Source of the DNA: Halosegnis marinus
Lineage (GTDB): Archaea; Halobacteriota; Halobacteria; Halobacteriales; Haloarculaceae
NCBI RefSeq assembly: GCF_029338355.1
Contig: NZ_CP119802.1
Location: 1,860,001 to 1,924,000, forward strand
Reading direction: 5' to 3'
DNA: 64,000 bases
The stretch's first letter is position 1, and each line of letters opens with the position of its first letter. The position numbers were made by a program, and so were the translations under genes. This document shows positions 17,455-25,021 of the stretch, piece after piece. The notes beneath the pieces are model-generated. The model saw only the letters and a list, made by a program, of their open reading frames with translations. It had not been told where the DNA came from and ran no database searches.

Positions 17455-18199
17455 GGGTGAGTCGGTGGGTGTTCTCGCGGACGTTCCCGTCCATTATCGC
17501 GGAGCCGACGAGCAGGGCGTCGGCCCCGGCCCGCCGCATCCGTCGCACGTCGTCGGTCGTCGTTACGCCGCTCTCCGCAATCAGGGTGACGCCCTCGGGA
17601 ACGGCCGGGGCGACGCGTTCGAAGGTGCCGAGGTCCACGTCGAGTTCGGCGAGGTCGCGGTTGTTGACGCCGACGACGTCGGCGCCGGCCGCGACAGCGG
17701 CCTCGACCTCCTCGCGGGTGTGCGTCTCGACCAGCACCTGAAAGCCCCGGTCGCGCGCGGCCGCCACGAGGTCGGCGAGGTCGTCGCCGACGAACCGTGC
17801 GATGAGCAATATCACGTCCGCCGCGACCACGTCCAGCCCCGCCTCGTCGAGGACGAAGTCCTTCCGCAGGACCGGCACGTCCACGGCCGCGCGGACGCGT
17901 TCGAGCGTCTCGGGCGAGCCGCCGAAGTGGTCGGGTTCGGTGAGGACGGACAGCGCCGCCGCGCCGCCCGCGACCATCTCCCGGGCGAGCGCGACCGGGT
18001 CGTCCGTGCGCTCGCCCTCGGTGGTCGGGCTCGTCGGCTTCACCTCGGCGACGAGCGGGACGCGCCCGTCGGCCTCCGCGGCGGCGAAGGCGTCCGCGAG
18101 CGAGCGCGGGTCGACCGAGAGGCGGTCGCCGCCCCCGCCGCGCGACCGCGCCGCGTCGAGGATGGACCGCACCTCGGGGGCGATTCCGTCGGTGTTCAT
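17441..18199 (-). CDS. trpC: Indole-3-glycerol phosphate synthase
   Basis: 252 residues, a TIM barrel closing CdRP to indole-3-glycerol phosphate. Visible are [13 protein letters not shown] (catalytic Lys), [21 protein letters not shown] (catalytic Lys), [13 protein letters not shown] and [15 protein letters not shown]. It is the first gene of the trpCBA operon. The ATG at 18199 lies at the expected leaderless distance from a TTTGTACAAA element that is also a palindrome. Confidence 0.95.
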   Translation of the reverse strand: MNTDGIAPEVRSILDAARSRGGGGDRLSVDPRSLADAFAAAEADGRVPLVAEVKPTSPTTEGERTDDPVALAREMVAGGAAALSVLTEPDHFGGSPETLERVRAAVDVPVLRKDFVLDEAGLDVVAADVILLIARFVGDDLADLVAAARDRGFQVLVETHTREEVEAAVAAGADVVGVNNRDLAELDVDLGTFERVAPAVPEGVTLIAESGVTTTDDVRRMRRAGADALLVGSAIMDGNVRENTHRLTHARE

Positions 18200-18240
18200 G
18201 TATGTACATCATCGGACTGATTTGTACAAAAGGCTTGCGT
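18200..18240 (-). promoter_or_regulatory. trpC promoter with two TGTACA palindromes
   Basis: Two perfect palindromes sharing TGTACA lie upstream of trpC: ATGTACAT at 18202-18209, just outside the start codon, and TTTGTACAAA at 18221-18230, at the TATA position (about -27). Their centres are 20 bases apart, close to two helical turns, as expected for a dimeric or tetrameric regulator binding one DNA face and blocking TBP. The regulator is unknown; a tryptophan- or Lrp-type repressor is a guess. Confidence 0.5.
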
Positions 18241-18312
18241 CCCCCGGCGGCTCGGGACGCGCCCCGGCCGCCGAACGGCGTGCTTTTGGGGGCGCACGCC
18301 GTGTGCCCGGTA

Positions 18313-18639
18313 ATGCCCTTCGTCACGAAGCTCACGTTCGAGTCCGGGGACAGGGAGGTCCTCGACCGCGTCGTCGAGGACATCAAGGAGAGCGCCGAGC
18401 GGAAAGGCGTCGAGATGAAGGGGCCGCACCCCCGCCCCGCGACCGACCTCTCGGCGCCACAGCAGAAGCGGCTCGCGCCCGGCGACTCCTTCGAGGCGTG
18501 GAACTTCCAGGTGTACACGCGCGACGTGGAGATACACGGCTACGACGAGTTCGCCCGCCGCGTCGCGGGCGACGACTACCCCGCCAGCGTCCACGTCTCC
18601 GCGGACGTGAAACAGACGAAGGGGCTCGGCCGGAACTGA
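18313..18639 (+). CDS. S10-like (uS10 family) protein, paralogue
   Basis: 108 residues with the uS10 fold signature: PFVTKLTFESGDREVLDRVVEDIKE helix, KGPHPRP, and EIHGYDEFARRV near the C-terminus. In the ribosomal protein this region binds rRNA or NusB. It is not next to the usual tuf or rps12 neighbours, so it is probably the extra S10-like protein of Halobacteria, with unknown function, rather than the main ribosomal S10. CTTTTGGGG about 27 bases upstream supports a leaderless ATG at 18313. Confidence 0.65.
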   Translation: MPFVTKLTFESGDREVLDRVVEDIKESAERKGVEMKGPHPRPATDLSAPQQKRLAPGDSFEAWNFQVYTRDVEIHGYDEFARRVAGDDYPASVHVSADVKQTKGLGRN

Positions 18640-18686
18640 GACGGACGGCGAGGGGTCTTTCTATCCGCGGCGCACAGAGGCGAGCC

Positions 18687-19952
18687 ATGAGCCTGACGAG
18701 CCGCGACTCGCTCGTGGAACTGCGTCGCGACCTGCACCGCTACCCGGAGCCGGCCTGGCGGGAGTTCTACACCACCTCCCGCATCGTGGACGAGATAGAG
18801 GCCGTCGGCGTGGACGAACTGTACGTCGGGCGCGACGCGCTCGCGAGCGACGAGCGCATGGCCGTCCCCGACGACGAGGAACTGGACGCGTGGTTCGAGC
18901 GCGCCCGCGAGGCCGGCGCGCGCGAGGACGTCCTCGAAAAGACGAAGGGCGGCCACACCGGCGCGGTCGCGGTCCTGCGGAAGGGCGAGGGGCCGACCGT
19001 CGCGCTCCGGGTGGACATCGACGCGCTCCCCCAGCGGGAGTCCGACGACGCCGACCACTACCCCGCCGCGGAGGGGTTCCGCTCGGGCAACGAGGGGTAC
19101 ATGCACGCCTGCGGCCACGACGCCCACGCGACCATCGGCCTCGGCATCCTCGAACGCGTGAAGCACTCCGACTTCTCGGGCACGTTCAAGGTGTTCTTCC
19201 AGCCCGCGGAGGAGGTCGTCGGCGGCGGGAAGGCGATGGCCCGGTCCGGCCACCTGGACGACGTGGACCGCCTGCTCGCGCTCCACGTCGGCCTCGACCA
19301 CCCGACGGGCGAGATCGTCGCCGGCATCGACGGCTTCCTCGCCGTTTCACAGCTCCACGCGGAGTTCACCGGCTACCCGGGCCACGCGGGCGCGAAGCCG
19401 GAGGAGGGGCGCAACGCGGTCCAGGCGATGGCCGCCGCGGTGCAAGGCCTCTACGGCATTCCGCGCCACTCCGACGGCCAGACGCGCGTCAACGCCGGCC
19501 GCGTCGAGGGCGGCACGGCCTCGAACATCATCCCCGAGTCCGCCCGCATGGAGATCGAGGTGCGCGGCGAGACGACGGAGCTGAAGGAGTACATGTACGA
19601 CCGCGCGACGCAGGCGCTGGAGGGCTCGGCGGCCGCGTACGGTTGTGAGGTCGATGTGGACGTGGTCGGCGACGCCCCCAGCGCGACGAGCGACGAGGAA
19701 CTGGTCGATATCGTCCACGACGTGGCGGGGGGCGTCGCGGGCGTCACCTCCCGGCTGCGACGCGACGCGCTCGGCGGGAGCGAGGACGCGACCTACCTGA
19801 TGCAGTACGTGCAGGACAACGGCGGACTGGCGTGTTACGTCGGCGTCGGCACCGACCACCCCGGCGGCCACCACACCGCCACGTTCGACACGGACGAGGA
19901 CACCATCGAGCAGGGTATCGAGACGCTCGTCGGGACGGTCCTGCGGCTCTAG
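18687..19952 (+). CDS. M20-family amidohydrolase (aminobenzoyl-glutamate/amino-acid type)
   Basis: 421 residues. M20 metallopeptidase signatures: VDIDALP (metal Asp), HACGHDAHATIG, QPAEEVVGGGKAM (catalytic Glu-Glu), a lid domain around GHAGAKPEEGRNAVQ, and the final metal His in GTDHPGGHHT. It probably hydrolyses an N-acyl amino acid or p-aminobenzoyl-glutamate in the cytoplasm. It has a ~60-residue insertion near the N-terminus (VDELYVGRDALASDE to KTKGGHTGAV) as in AbgB-like members. GTCTTTCTATCC about 27 bases upstream fits a leaderless start. Confidence 0.85.
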   Translation: MSLTSRDSLVELRRDLHRYPEPAWREFYTTSRIVDEIEAVGVDELYVGRDALASDERMAVPDDEELDAWFERAREAGAREDVLEKTKGGHTGAVAVLRKGEGPTVALRVDIDALPQRESDDADHYPAAEGFRSGNEGYMHACGHDAHATIGLGILERVKHSDFSGTFKVFFQPAEEVVGGGKAMARSGHLDDVDRLLALHVGLDHPTGEIVAGIDGFLAVSQLHAEFTGYPGHAGAKPEEGRNAVQAMAAAVQGLYGIPRHSDGQTRVNAGRVEGGTASNIIPESARMEIEVRGETTELKEYMYDRATQALEGSAAAYGCEVDVDVVGDAPSATSDEELVDIVHDVAGGVAGVTSRLRRDALGGSEDATYLMQYVQDNGGLACYVGVGTDHPGGHHTATFDTDEDTIEQGIETLVGTVLRL

Positions 19953-20740
19953 AGCCGGTCGAGCGTCTCCGCGACGTGGGCCTTCCCCTCCCTATCCCAG
20001 TGGAGCCCTACCAAGCGGAGCGGCTTCTCGACCGCCATCGGCACCAGCCCGTGCTTCCGGCAGAACACCGTCCAGAAGTCGGCGACGAGGTCGCGGTCGT
20101 CGCGGTCGCGGTACGCGAGGTCGAGGCCGCCGAGCTTCCGGGTGACGCGGAACAGCGTGTAGTCGACGGGCATCCGGAGCCACCGCGTCCCGCCGAGTTC
20201 GCGCACCTGGTCGTGGACCGTCCGGAGCCAGAACGGCGTCGTCACCACGTCGCCGATGCCGGGCAGGGCGTACCGGCGCACGTCGCGGGCGACGTGCGGG
20301 GCGACGTAGTCGTGGCGCGCGAACAGCGTCCGGGGGTCGCCGTCGAACTCCTCGTGAACCGTCGCGGCGCAGGTGTGCCACCAGCGCGCGTCGTACTCGT
20401 CCATGGCTTCGAGGTTGTCGAACAGGCGAACGAGTCGCGACTCGCCGTCGTCGGCTATCTCGCCGGGGTCGAACGTCCACGGGTGTTGCCGGCGGAGGGT
20501 GGCACACACCTGCCAGAGGCCGCCGCGGCCGACCTCGCGTTTCGGGTCGCCAGACGGGTGGGTGTGGAAAGGGACGACCGAGAGGGTGACGAACAGCGCC
20601 CGCTCGCGCGGCGTGAGGTCGAGCGAACGCATCGCCTCGTACTCGGGGAGGGTGTGGCGCGCGAAGAAGCCCGTCTGCTCGCGGTACTCTCGGCCGAGTC
20701 GCGTCACGAGCGCGCGGAGCCGTCCCTCCTCGTCTATCAT
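19949..20740 (-). CDS. Conserved hypothetical protein, 263 aa
   Basis: I do not recognise this protein. It is soluble and rich in Trp, His and Arg. It has an N-terminal helix (EEGRLRALVTRLGREYREQTG), then LTPRERALFVTLSVVPFHTHP, ARWWHTCAATVHEEFDGDP, and a central YALPGIGDVVTTPFWLRTVHDQV. The last resembles a helix-hairpin-helix LPGIG turn as in HhH-GPD glycosylases, but no catalytic Lys/Asp pair is clear. The C-terminus has a conserved-looking DFWTVFCRKHGLVPM. It overlaps the convergent M20 gene by four bases. Confidence 0.6.
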   Translation of the reverse strand: MIDEEGRLRALVTRLGREYREQTGFFARHTLPEYEAMRSLDLTPRERALFVTLSVVPFHTHPSGDPKREVGRGGLWQVCATLRRQHPWTFDPGEIADDGESRLVRLFDNLEAMDEYDARWWHTCAATVHEEFDGDPRTLFARHDYVAPHVARDVRRYALPGIGDVVTTPFWLRTVHDQVRELGGTRWLRMPVDYTLFRVTRKLGGLDLAYRDRDDRDLVADFWTVFCRKHGLVPMAVEKPLRLVGLHWDREGKAHVAETLDRL

Positions 20741-20786
20741 CGCACGCTCGCCAGTCGGGGCCGAGCCGTAAAACCGTACGCCCGCC

Positions 20787-22157
20787 TCAGTACTTCGGCT
20801 CCGCGCCGGTCTCCGCGTACACGTCGTCCATGATGGAGTCGCGTTCCGTGCGCCACGCCTCGAAGCCGTCGGGGTGCGAGGGGTACTCCTCGTAGTGGGC
20901 CAGCAGGCGGTCGGCGAGCCCCTTCGTCGAGTAGAGGTCGAACATCGTGCCGAGGTGGCCGCGCGCCTTCCACAGCGTCTTGAGCGCGAGCACCGGCGAA
21001 ACGCCCGACGACCCGGAGTAGAGCGCGTCGGCGATCTGCTTGCCCGGGAGCGCGCCGGCCAGCGCCGCGAGGTCGTCTATCTCGTAGGCCGTCGAGAAGA
21101 TGTTGTACACGTCGAGCGCGGCGTAGCGCCCGCCGAAGTGGTCCATCACCCGGCTGTTGTACTCCCACAGCGCGGCCTCGTCGCCCGTCGCGTCGTTCTC
21201 GATGGCCTCCATCGCCTGCTCGGCGGCGTACTTGCCGGCGTACGCGGCCCCGGCGATGCCGCCCCCGGAGATGGGGTTGACGTGTGCGGCCGAGTCGCCG
21301 GCTGCGATGTATCCGGGCGCGGTCGCGGAGTCGTACGTCCGGCGGGTGGGCAGCGCCGCGCCGAGCTTGTCCACGACCTCCGCGCCCTCGAACTCGGGCC
21401 GCCGGCTGATGTCCTCGCGTAAGTCGTCCACGAGCTTCATCGGCTCCTCGCTCATCTGGAAGCCGAGGCCGACGTTGATCTCGGTCGGCGTGCGCGGGAA
21501 GTACCACAGGTAGCCCGCCGAGCGCTTGGTCGGCTTGAACACGAGCGCGTCGGACCACTCGACCGGCTCCTCGACCTCCAGCACCTCGCGGTACGCCGAG
21601 GAGAACTGCGAGTAGCGGACGTTCGTGTCGAACGTCGCCTCGGAGAAGTCGGCCTTGTCCTGCAGGATGGAGAGCGCGCCCGCGCCGTCGATGACCATCT
21701 CGGCCTCGTAGGTGACGGCCTCGCCCTTCCGCATCGCGGTCAACCCCGTGACGCGGCCGTCCTCCTGTCGCACGTCCTGGACGACGGTGTCGTAGTGGAA
21801 GTCGGCGCCCGCACGGTCGGCGGCGTCGATGATGATGCGCCCGTACTCCCAGCGGTCGATGACGGCGAGCTCGCCGGGCACGGGGATGTCGAGTTCGACG
21901 CCCTGCCGGGGGGCCTCGAACCGGCCGTGGTCCACCTCGGTGTTGGTGAAGGCGGGTTCGAGCGTCGATTTCGGGATGGCGTCGGGGAAGTTGTTCGCCC
22001 CCTTCAGCGCGTCCCCGCAGGCGATGTGGCCCGCCTCCTCGGCGTCCTTCCGCTCGACGATGACGACGTCGTAGCCCTCGTCGGCGAGCGTCGCGGCCGC
22101 GTAACAGCCGCTGGTCCCCGCCCCCACGATGGCGACGTCGACGGAGTGTGTGGTCAT
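20787..22157 (-). CDS. Digeranylgeranylglycerophospholipid reductase (geranylgeranyl reductase family)
   Basis: 456 residues. It has an N-terminal FAD Rossmann motif VAIVGAGTSGCYAAATLADEG, a cysteine-containing AGHIACGDALKG segment typical of the family (active-site Cys), and the second FAD motif GYIAAGDSAAHVNPISGGG. It saturates the isoprenoid chains of archaeal membrane lipids, acting at the membrane. A divergent 2Fe-2S ferredoxin gene shares its upstream region and is a candidate electron donor. AGAGTTTTC about 27 bases upstream could be its TATA element. Confidence 0.88.
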   Translation of the reverse strand: MTTHSVDVAIVGAGTSGCYAAATLADEGYDVVIVERKDAEEAGHIACGDALKGANNFPDAIPKSTLEPAFTNTEVDHGRFEAPRQGVELDIPVPGELAVIDRWEYGRIIIDAADRAGADFHYDTVVQDVRQEDGRVTGLTAMRKGEAVTYEAEMVIDGAGALSILQDKADFSEATFDTNVRYSQFSSAYREVLEVEEPVEWSDALVFKPTKRSAGYLWYFPRTPTEINVGLGFQMSEEPMKLVDDLREDISRRPEFEGAEVVDKLGAALPTRRTYDSATAPGYIAAGDSAAHVNPISGGGIAGAAYAGKYAAEQAMEAIENDATGDEAALWEYNSRVMDHFGGRYAALDVYNIFSTAYEIDDLAALAGALPGKQIADALYSGSSGVSPVLALKTLWKARGHLGTMFDLYSTKGLADRLLAHYEEYPSHPDGFEAWRTERDSIMDDVYAETGAEPKY

Positions 22158-22258
22158 TACCCCTTCTGTCGGGGCCGCGGTGAAAACTCTTTATTCAGGC
22201 GGCGGTCCCCCCGCGCCATCGGTAAAGGGTTTTGTCGGGGGTGGCTGTAACACGGACC
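22158..22258. promoter_or_regulatory. Divergent reductase/ferredoxin promoter region
   Basis: Leftward, AATAAAGAGTTTTC (about 22183-22194) precedes the geranylgeranyl reductase ATG. Rightward, GGTAAAGGGTTTTG (22221-22234) precedes the ferredoxin ATG at 22259 by about 30 bases. The two core promoters are only some 30 bases apart, which would allow joint control. Confidence 0.5.
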
Positions 22259-22597
22259 ATGACCGAGTACGAGGTCGAGTTCGTCGGGACGGGCGAGACC
22301 ATCACCTGCTCCGACAAGCGGACCATCCTCTCGCGGTGTCTGGAGGAGGGTATCGCCCAGGAGTACTCCTGCCGCGTCGGCATGTGTCTCGCCTGCTCGG
22401 CGGAGATAATCGAGGGTGAGGTCGAACAGACCGTCGTGACGAAGCGCGGCTTCACCGAGGAGGAGGCCGAGAAGTACGCGCTGACGTGTATGGCCCGCCC
22501 GCAGTCCGACCTGAAGCTCGACCGCGGGAAGTACCCGCCGAGTATCGAGGACGCGGATGCCGTGGAGGACGCCGGCTCCGCGTTCGCGGACGACTAG
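22259..22597 (+). CDS. Plant-type [2Fe-2S] ferredoxin
   Basis: 112 residues. Cluster ligands are in CRVGMCLAC (Cx4Cx2C, residues about 38-46) and a fourth Cys about 30 residues later (ALTCMARP), the plant-type [2Fe-2S] pattern. The N-terminus is short, without the large acidic insertion of the main haloarchaeal ferredoxin. It sits head-to-head with the geranylgeranyl reductase and probably supplies electrons to it (inference from context). Its stop overlaps the stop of the convergent secreted-protein gene. Confidence 0.88.
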   Translation: MTEYEVEFVGTGETITCSDKRTILSRCLEEGIAQEYSCRVGMCLACSAEIIEGEVEQTVVTKRGFTEEEAEKYALTCMARPQSDLKLDRGKYPPSIEDADAVEDAGSAFADD

Positions 22598-23451
22598 CTC
22601 CCGGTCTCGGTCGCCGTGGCGGTCGGGGTCGCCGTTTCCGAGGCCGACTCCCACGGCGGGGTCTGGTCCTCGTTGAGGCGTTCCGTTCCTCCCGACCCGC
22701 TCTGCTTCTTCGTCTCGAAGTCGAACTTCGTGTTGACGTAGGTGCCGTTGTTCTCGGTTACAACGGCGACGAGGTCGGCGCTGCTTCCGCGGGTACTCGA
22801 CTGCTCGACGAACTCGTCGTCGCTCGGGACGTAGTAGACGTAGGTCTCGACGGTGAAGTTCCCCGTATCGACGTTGCCGGACCCCTTGAACACGACTTCG
22901 TCCTCGCCCGGTTCGGCCTCGCCGTCACCGCTACCGCCGCCTGTCGCCGGCCGCTCACACGTCACGGTAAGCGTCTTGTCGTAGCGGGTCGCGTCCACGC
23001 CGTCCGTCTCGACGCCGAGCGTCACGTCGAGGGTCACGGTGTCGACCTCGTTCCCGCTGGGGTCACAGACCCCGGATACGTCCGCACGGACGACTCCCGA
23101 CTCCCCGACCGCGAGGTCGTCGTCGAGGTCCAGCCCGTCGTCGACAGCCCGCACAGACGTGCCATCGCTCGTCTCGATGCTCACGCGCGTCACGGTCATC
23201 TCGGAGGCGAACTGGTTCGTCACCCGCAACAGCGGCGTGTCAGCACACGACTCGTCCGGCTGGGTCCCGCTTCCCGGTATCTCGCGACACTCGACGGTCC
23301 GGTCCTGCAGCCCGAGGAAGGCGCTCTCGTCGTCCACGACCGCCACCGAGACCCCGCGGTCGACCGTCGCACTCGTGAAGCCGAACGCGCCGCTCGCGAA
23401 GACGGCGACGGCGGCCACGGCGACGACGGCGAGCGCGAGGCGGCGGGCCAT
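22594..23451 (-). CDS. Secreted DUF1102/TasA-like protein
   Basis: 285 residues. It has an N-terminal hydrophobic segment (about residues 4-24), then GAFGFTSATVDRGVSVAVVDD, which parallels the GAFTSVSANRTVSVNVADD stretch of the tandem array 1 kb away. A beta-rich extracellular domain follows, with a cysteine pair-like pattern (VECREIP, ESCADTP, GVCDPSG, TVTCERP). The C-terminus is a Thr/Ala/Pro-rich stretch (TATPTATATETGS) that stops without a membrane anchor, whereas the relative at 27365 has such a linker followed by a helix. One base separates it from the upstream regulator gene, so they are cotranscribed. Assignment to the TasA/camelysin-like group is inference. Confidence 0.65.
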   Translation of the reverse strand: MARRLALAVVAVAAVAVFASGAFGFTSATVDRGVSVAVVDDESAFLGLQDRTVECREIPGSGTQPDESCADTPLLRVTNQFASEMTVTRVSIETSDGTSVRAVDDGLDLDDDLAVGESGVVRADVSGVCDPSGNEVDTVTLDVTLGVETDGVDATRYDKTLTVTCERPATGGGSGDGEAEPGEDEVVFKGSGNVDTGNFTVETYVYYVPSDDEFVEQSSTRGSSADLVAVVTENNGTYVNTKFDFETKKQSGSGGTERLNEDQTPPWESASETATPTATATETGS

Positions 23452-23452
23452 C

Positions 23453-24058
23453 TCAGGCGTCGTGTGCCGGCGGGCTCTCGCCCCGCCCGAGCTGCATCGA
23501 GTGGTTGTAGTACGTGTGGACGGCCGCGGAGATGGCGAGCGTCGTGACGGCGAAGACGCCCCACGCGAGGTCCGGCAGAAGGACGAACGGCCACGCGTTC
23601 GCGCCGACGGCCGCGAGCAGGCCGACGTTCACGGCCGCGAGCCCGAGGTAGTACTGGCTCCACGGGATGTCCTTCCCCTGGACGACCTCCAGGTAGAGGT
23701 CGAGGTTCTCCGCGGCGTCCGACAGCGCCACCTCGCCGGCGCGCTCGTCGAACTCCACGACGCCCTTCTCGTCGAGCTTCGGCAGGTGGAACTGCTGGAG
23801 CGAGGTGTACACCCGCTTTCGCTCCGCGCTCGTCACCTCCGCCGGCTCGGTGTCGTTCTCCCAGGCGGCGATCTGCCGCGACAGCCCGCCGATGTCCGTG
23901 TCCTCCACGCGCTTCAGGTGGTGGATGGCGTACCGCCGGCGGTGGTTGCTCAGCAGCTCGAACGTCTCGTCGGGCGTGAGGTCCGCGGGCGCGGACTCCT
24001 CGGGCTCGCCGACGCTCGGCTCCTCGGTCGCGGCCGTTCCCCCGGCGGTCGCGCTCAC
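23453..24058 (-). CDS. Winged-helix regulator with two C-terminal membrane segments (DUF7344-like)
   Basis: 201 residues from a GTG. After an acidic leader, residues about 25-110 form an ArsR/PadR-like winged helix (LTPDETFELLSNHRRRYAIHHLKR, ERKRVYTSLQQFHLPKLDEKGVVEF), a layout common among haloarchaeal regulators. Two hydrophobic helices follow (about 140-160 and 165-185), placing it in the membrane. It is the first gene of the leftward unit and faces the DUF1102 array across a 359-base intergenic region rich in inverted repeats, so it probably controls the surface-protein cluster (inference). Confidence 0.72.
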   Translation of the reverse strand: MSATAGGTAATEEPSVGEPEESAPADLTPDETFELLSNHRRRYAIHHLKRVEDTDIGGLSRQIAAWENDTEPAEVTSAERKRVYTSLQQFHLPKLDEKGVVEFDERAGEVALSDAAENLDLYLEVVQGKDIPWSQYYLGLAAVNVGLLAAVGANAWPFVLLPDLAWGVFAVTTLAISAAVHTYYNHSMQLGRGESPPAHDA

Positions 24059-24417
24059 GCGGTCTCACCCCGGCGATGGTTCCGCCCCCCTCGTTCGTCC
24101 CCCTGCGCCCCCGTCGGATGTGTTAGTAGTCCCTGCATAGGTACCCCCGTACCGCGGCACTTCTCTCGTCAGACACGTATAGCCTGACTGGTATAATCCT
24201 TTCCTCAGTTGTCCGATACCGGATATGATTTCTCCGGCATCAGGGACCGCTATACCGGTTTCAGGCCGTGCTTACCGGTCCGTATAGCCGACTCTGACGC
24301 GTCACAAAGGCGACCTGTGACACCGGATGGCGTCTCAATACAATGGGTGTAGGGTGTCTGGGCTGGAGTAAGCGCGGCCCGCCAGCGAGGCGGGGTCGTG
24401 CGGGGGAAACTACGACA
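24059..24417. promoter_or_regulatory. 359-base regulatory region of the DUF1102 cluster
   Basis: No gene is seen here. The stretch is richer in A/T than its surroundings and contains GTATAGCC (24177-24184), GGTATAATCC (24190-24199, TATA-like), an inverted pair GCTATAC (24249-24255) / GTATAGC (24282-24288), and a second inverted pair GTCACA (24301-24306) / TGTGAC (24316-24321) with nine bases between. A hairpin CCCGCC-agcga-GGCGGG (24378-24394) and a purine run CGGGGGAAAC precede the first array ATG. This looks like a multi-site control region serving both divergent units. Confidence 0.55.
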
Positions 24418-25011
24418 ATGGAACGACGCAAATTCCTGATCGGTGCGGGCTCGCTGGCGGCCGGCGCGGCCGCTGCTACTGGTACTGGTGCGTTCACGAG
24501 TGTGAGCGCGAATCGAACAGTCACGGTCAACGTTGCTGGCGATGCCAGCGCGCTGCTGGCAATTGAGCGTGCTGAGGAGGGTGGAAGCACGACTCCAAAC
24601 GCGCAAGACTACGTGAATATCGAGAGCGACAACACGGTCAAGCTCGACTTCACCGGCTCAGACAACGGGGCCTCCGGCATTAACGACGACGCGAGCACGA
24701 AAATCGCGAACCTCCTAGACATCACGAATCAGGGAACCCAGACCGTTGAGGTGTACCCCAGCGAGGATCAGCCGGGGAACATCGCGTTCTTCGCCGAGGG
24801 CCCGGACACGAACACCGGTACTAACGGCAATCCGAACTACCCAGATCCTGACAACGACGGCGATCAGGATCAGGGCGCCGGATTCAGCGATGACGATCCG
24901 GTTATCCTTGGGACCGGTGATACGGTGGAGAATATCGGAGTCCGGATGGAAGGTGACGCGACCGGAACCACGCTCACGCTCATAGCCGAAGAAACCGACG
25001 CGAGTAACTGA
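24418..25011 (+). CDS. DUF1102 (TasA/camelysin-like) secreted protein, array copy 1
   Basis: 197 residues. The signal segment begins MERRKFLIGAGSLAAG (twin-arginine RRKFL, then an Ala/Gly-rich hydrophobic core) and ends GTGAFTSVSANRTV, which resembles the A-F-S/T-D/S cleavage region of camelysin/TasA proteins. The mature part has the array's common core (NLLDITNQGTQTVEV) and a very acidic Asp/Asn-rich loop (YPDPDNDGDQDQ). Codon use is visibly less GC-biased than in flanking housekeeping genes. Three stop codons in a row (TGA TAA TAG) end the frame. Export by Tat and maturation by the SipW-like peptidase encoded at 29074 are inferences. Confidence 0.78.
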   Translation: MERRKFLIGAGSLAAGAAAATGTGAFTSVSANRTVTVNVAGDASALLAIERAEEGGSTTPNAQDYVNIESDNTVKLDFTGSDNGASGINDDASTKIANLLDITNQGTQTVEVYPSEDQPGNIAFFAEGPDTNTGTNGNPNYPDPDNDGDQDQGAGFSDDDPVILGTGDTVENIGVRMEGDATGTTLTLIAEETDASN

Positions 25012-25021
25012 TAATAGGGCC

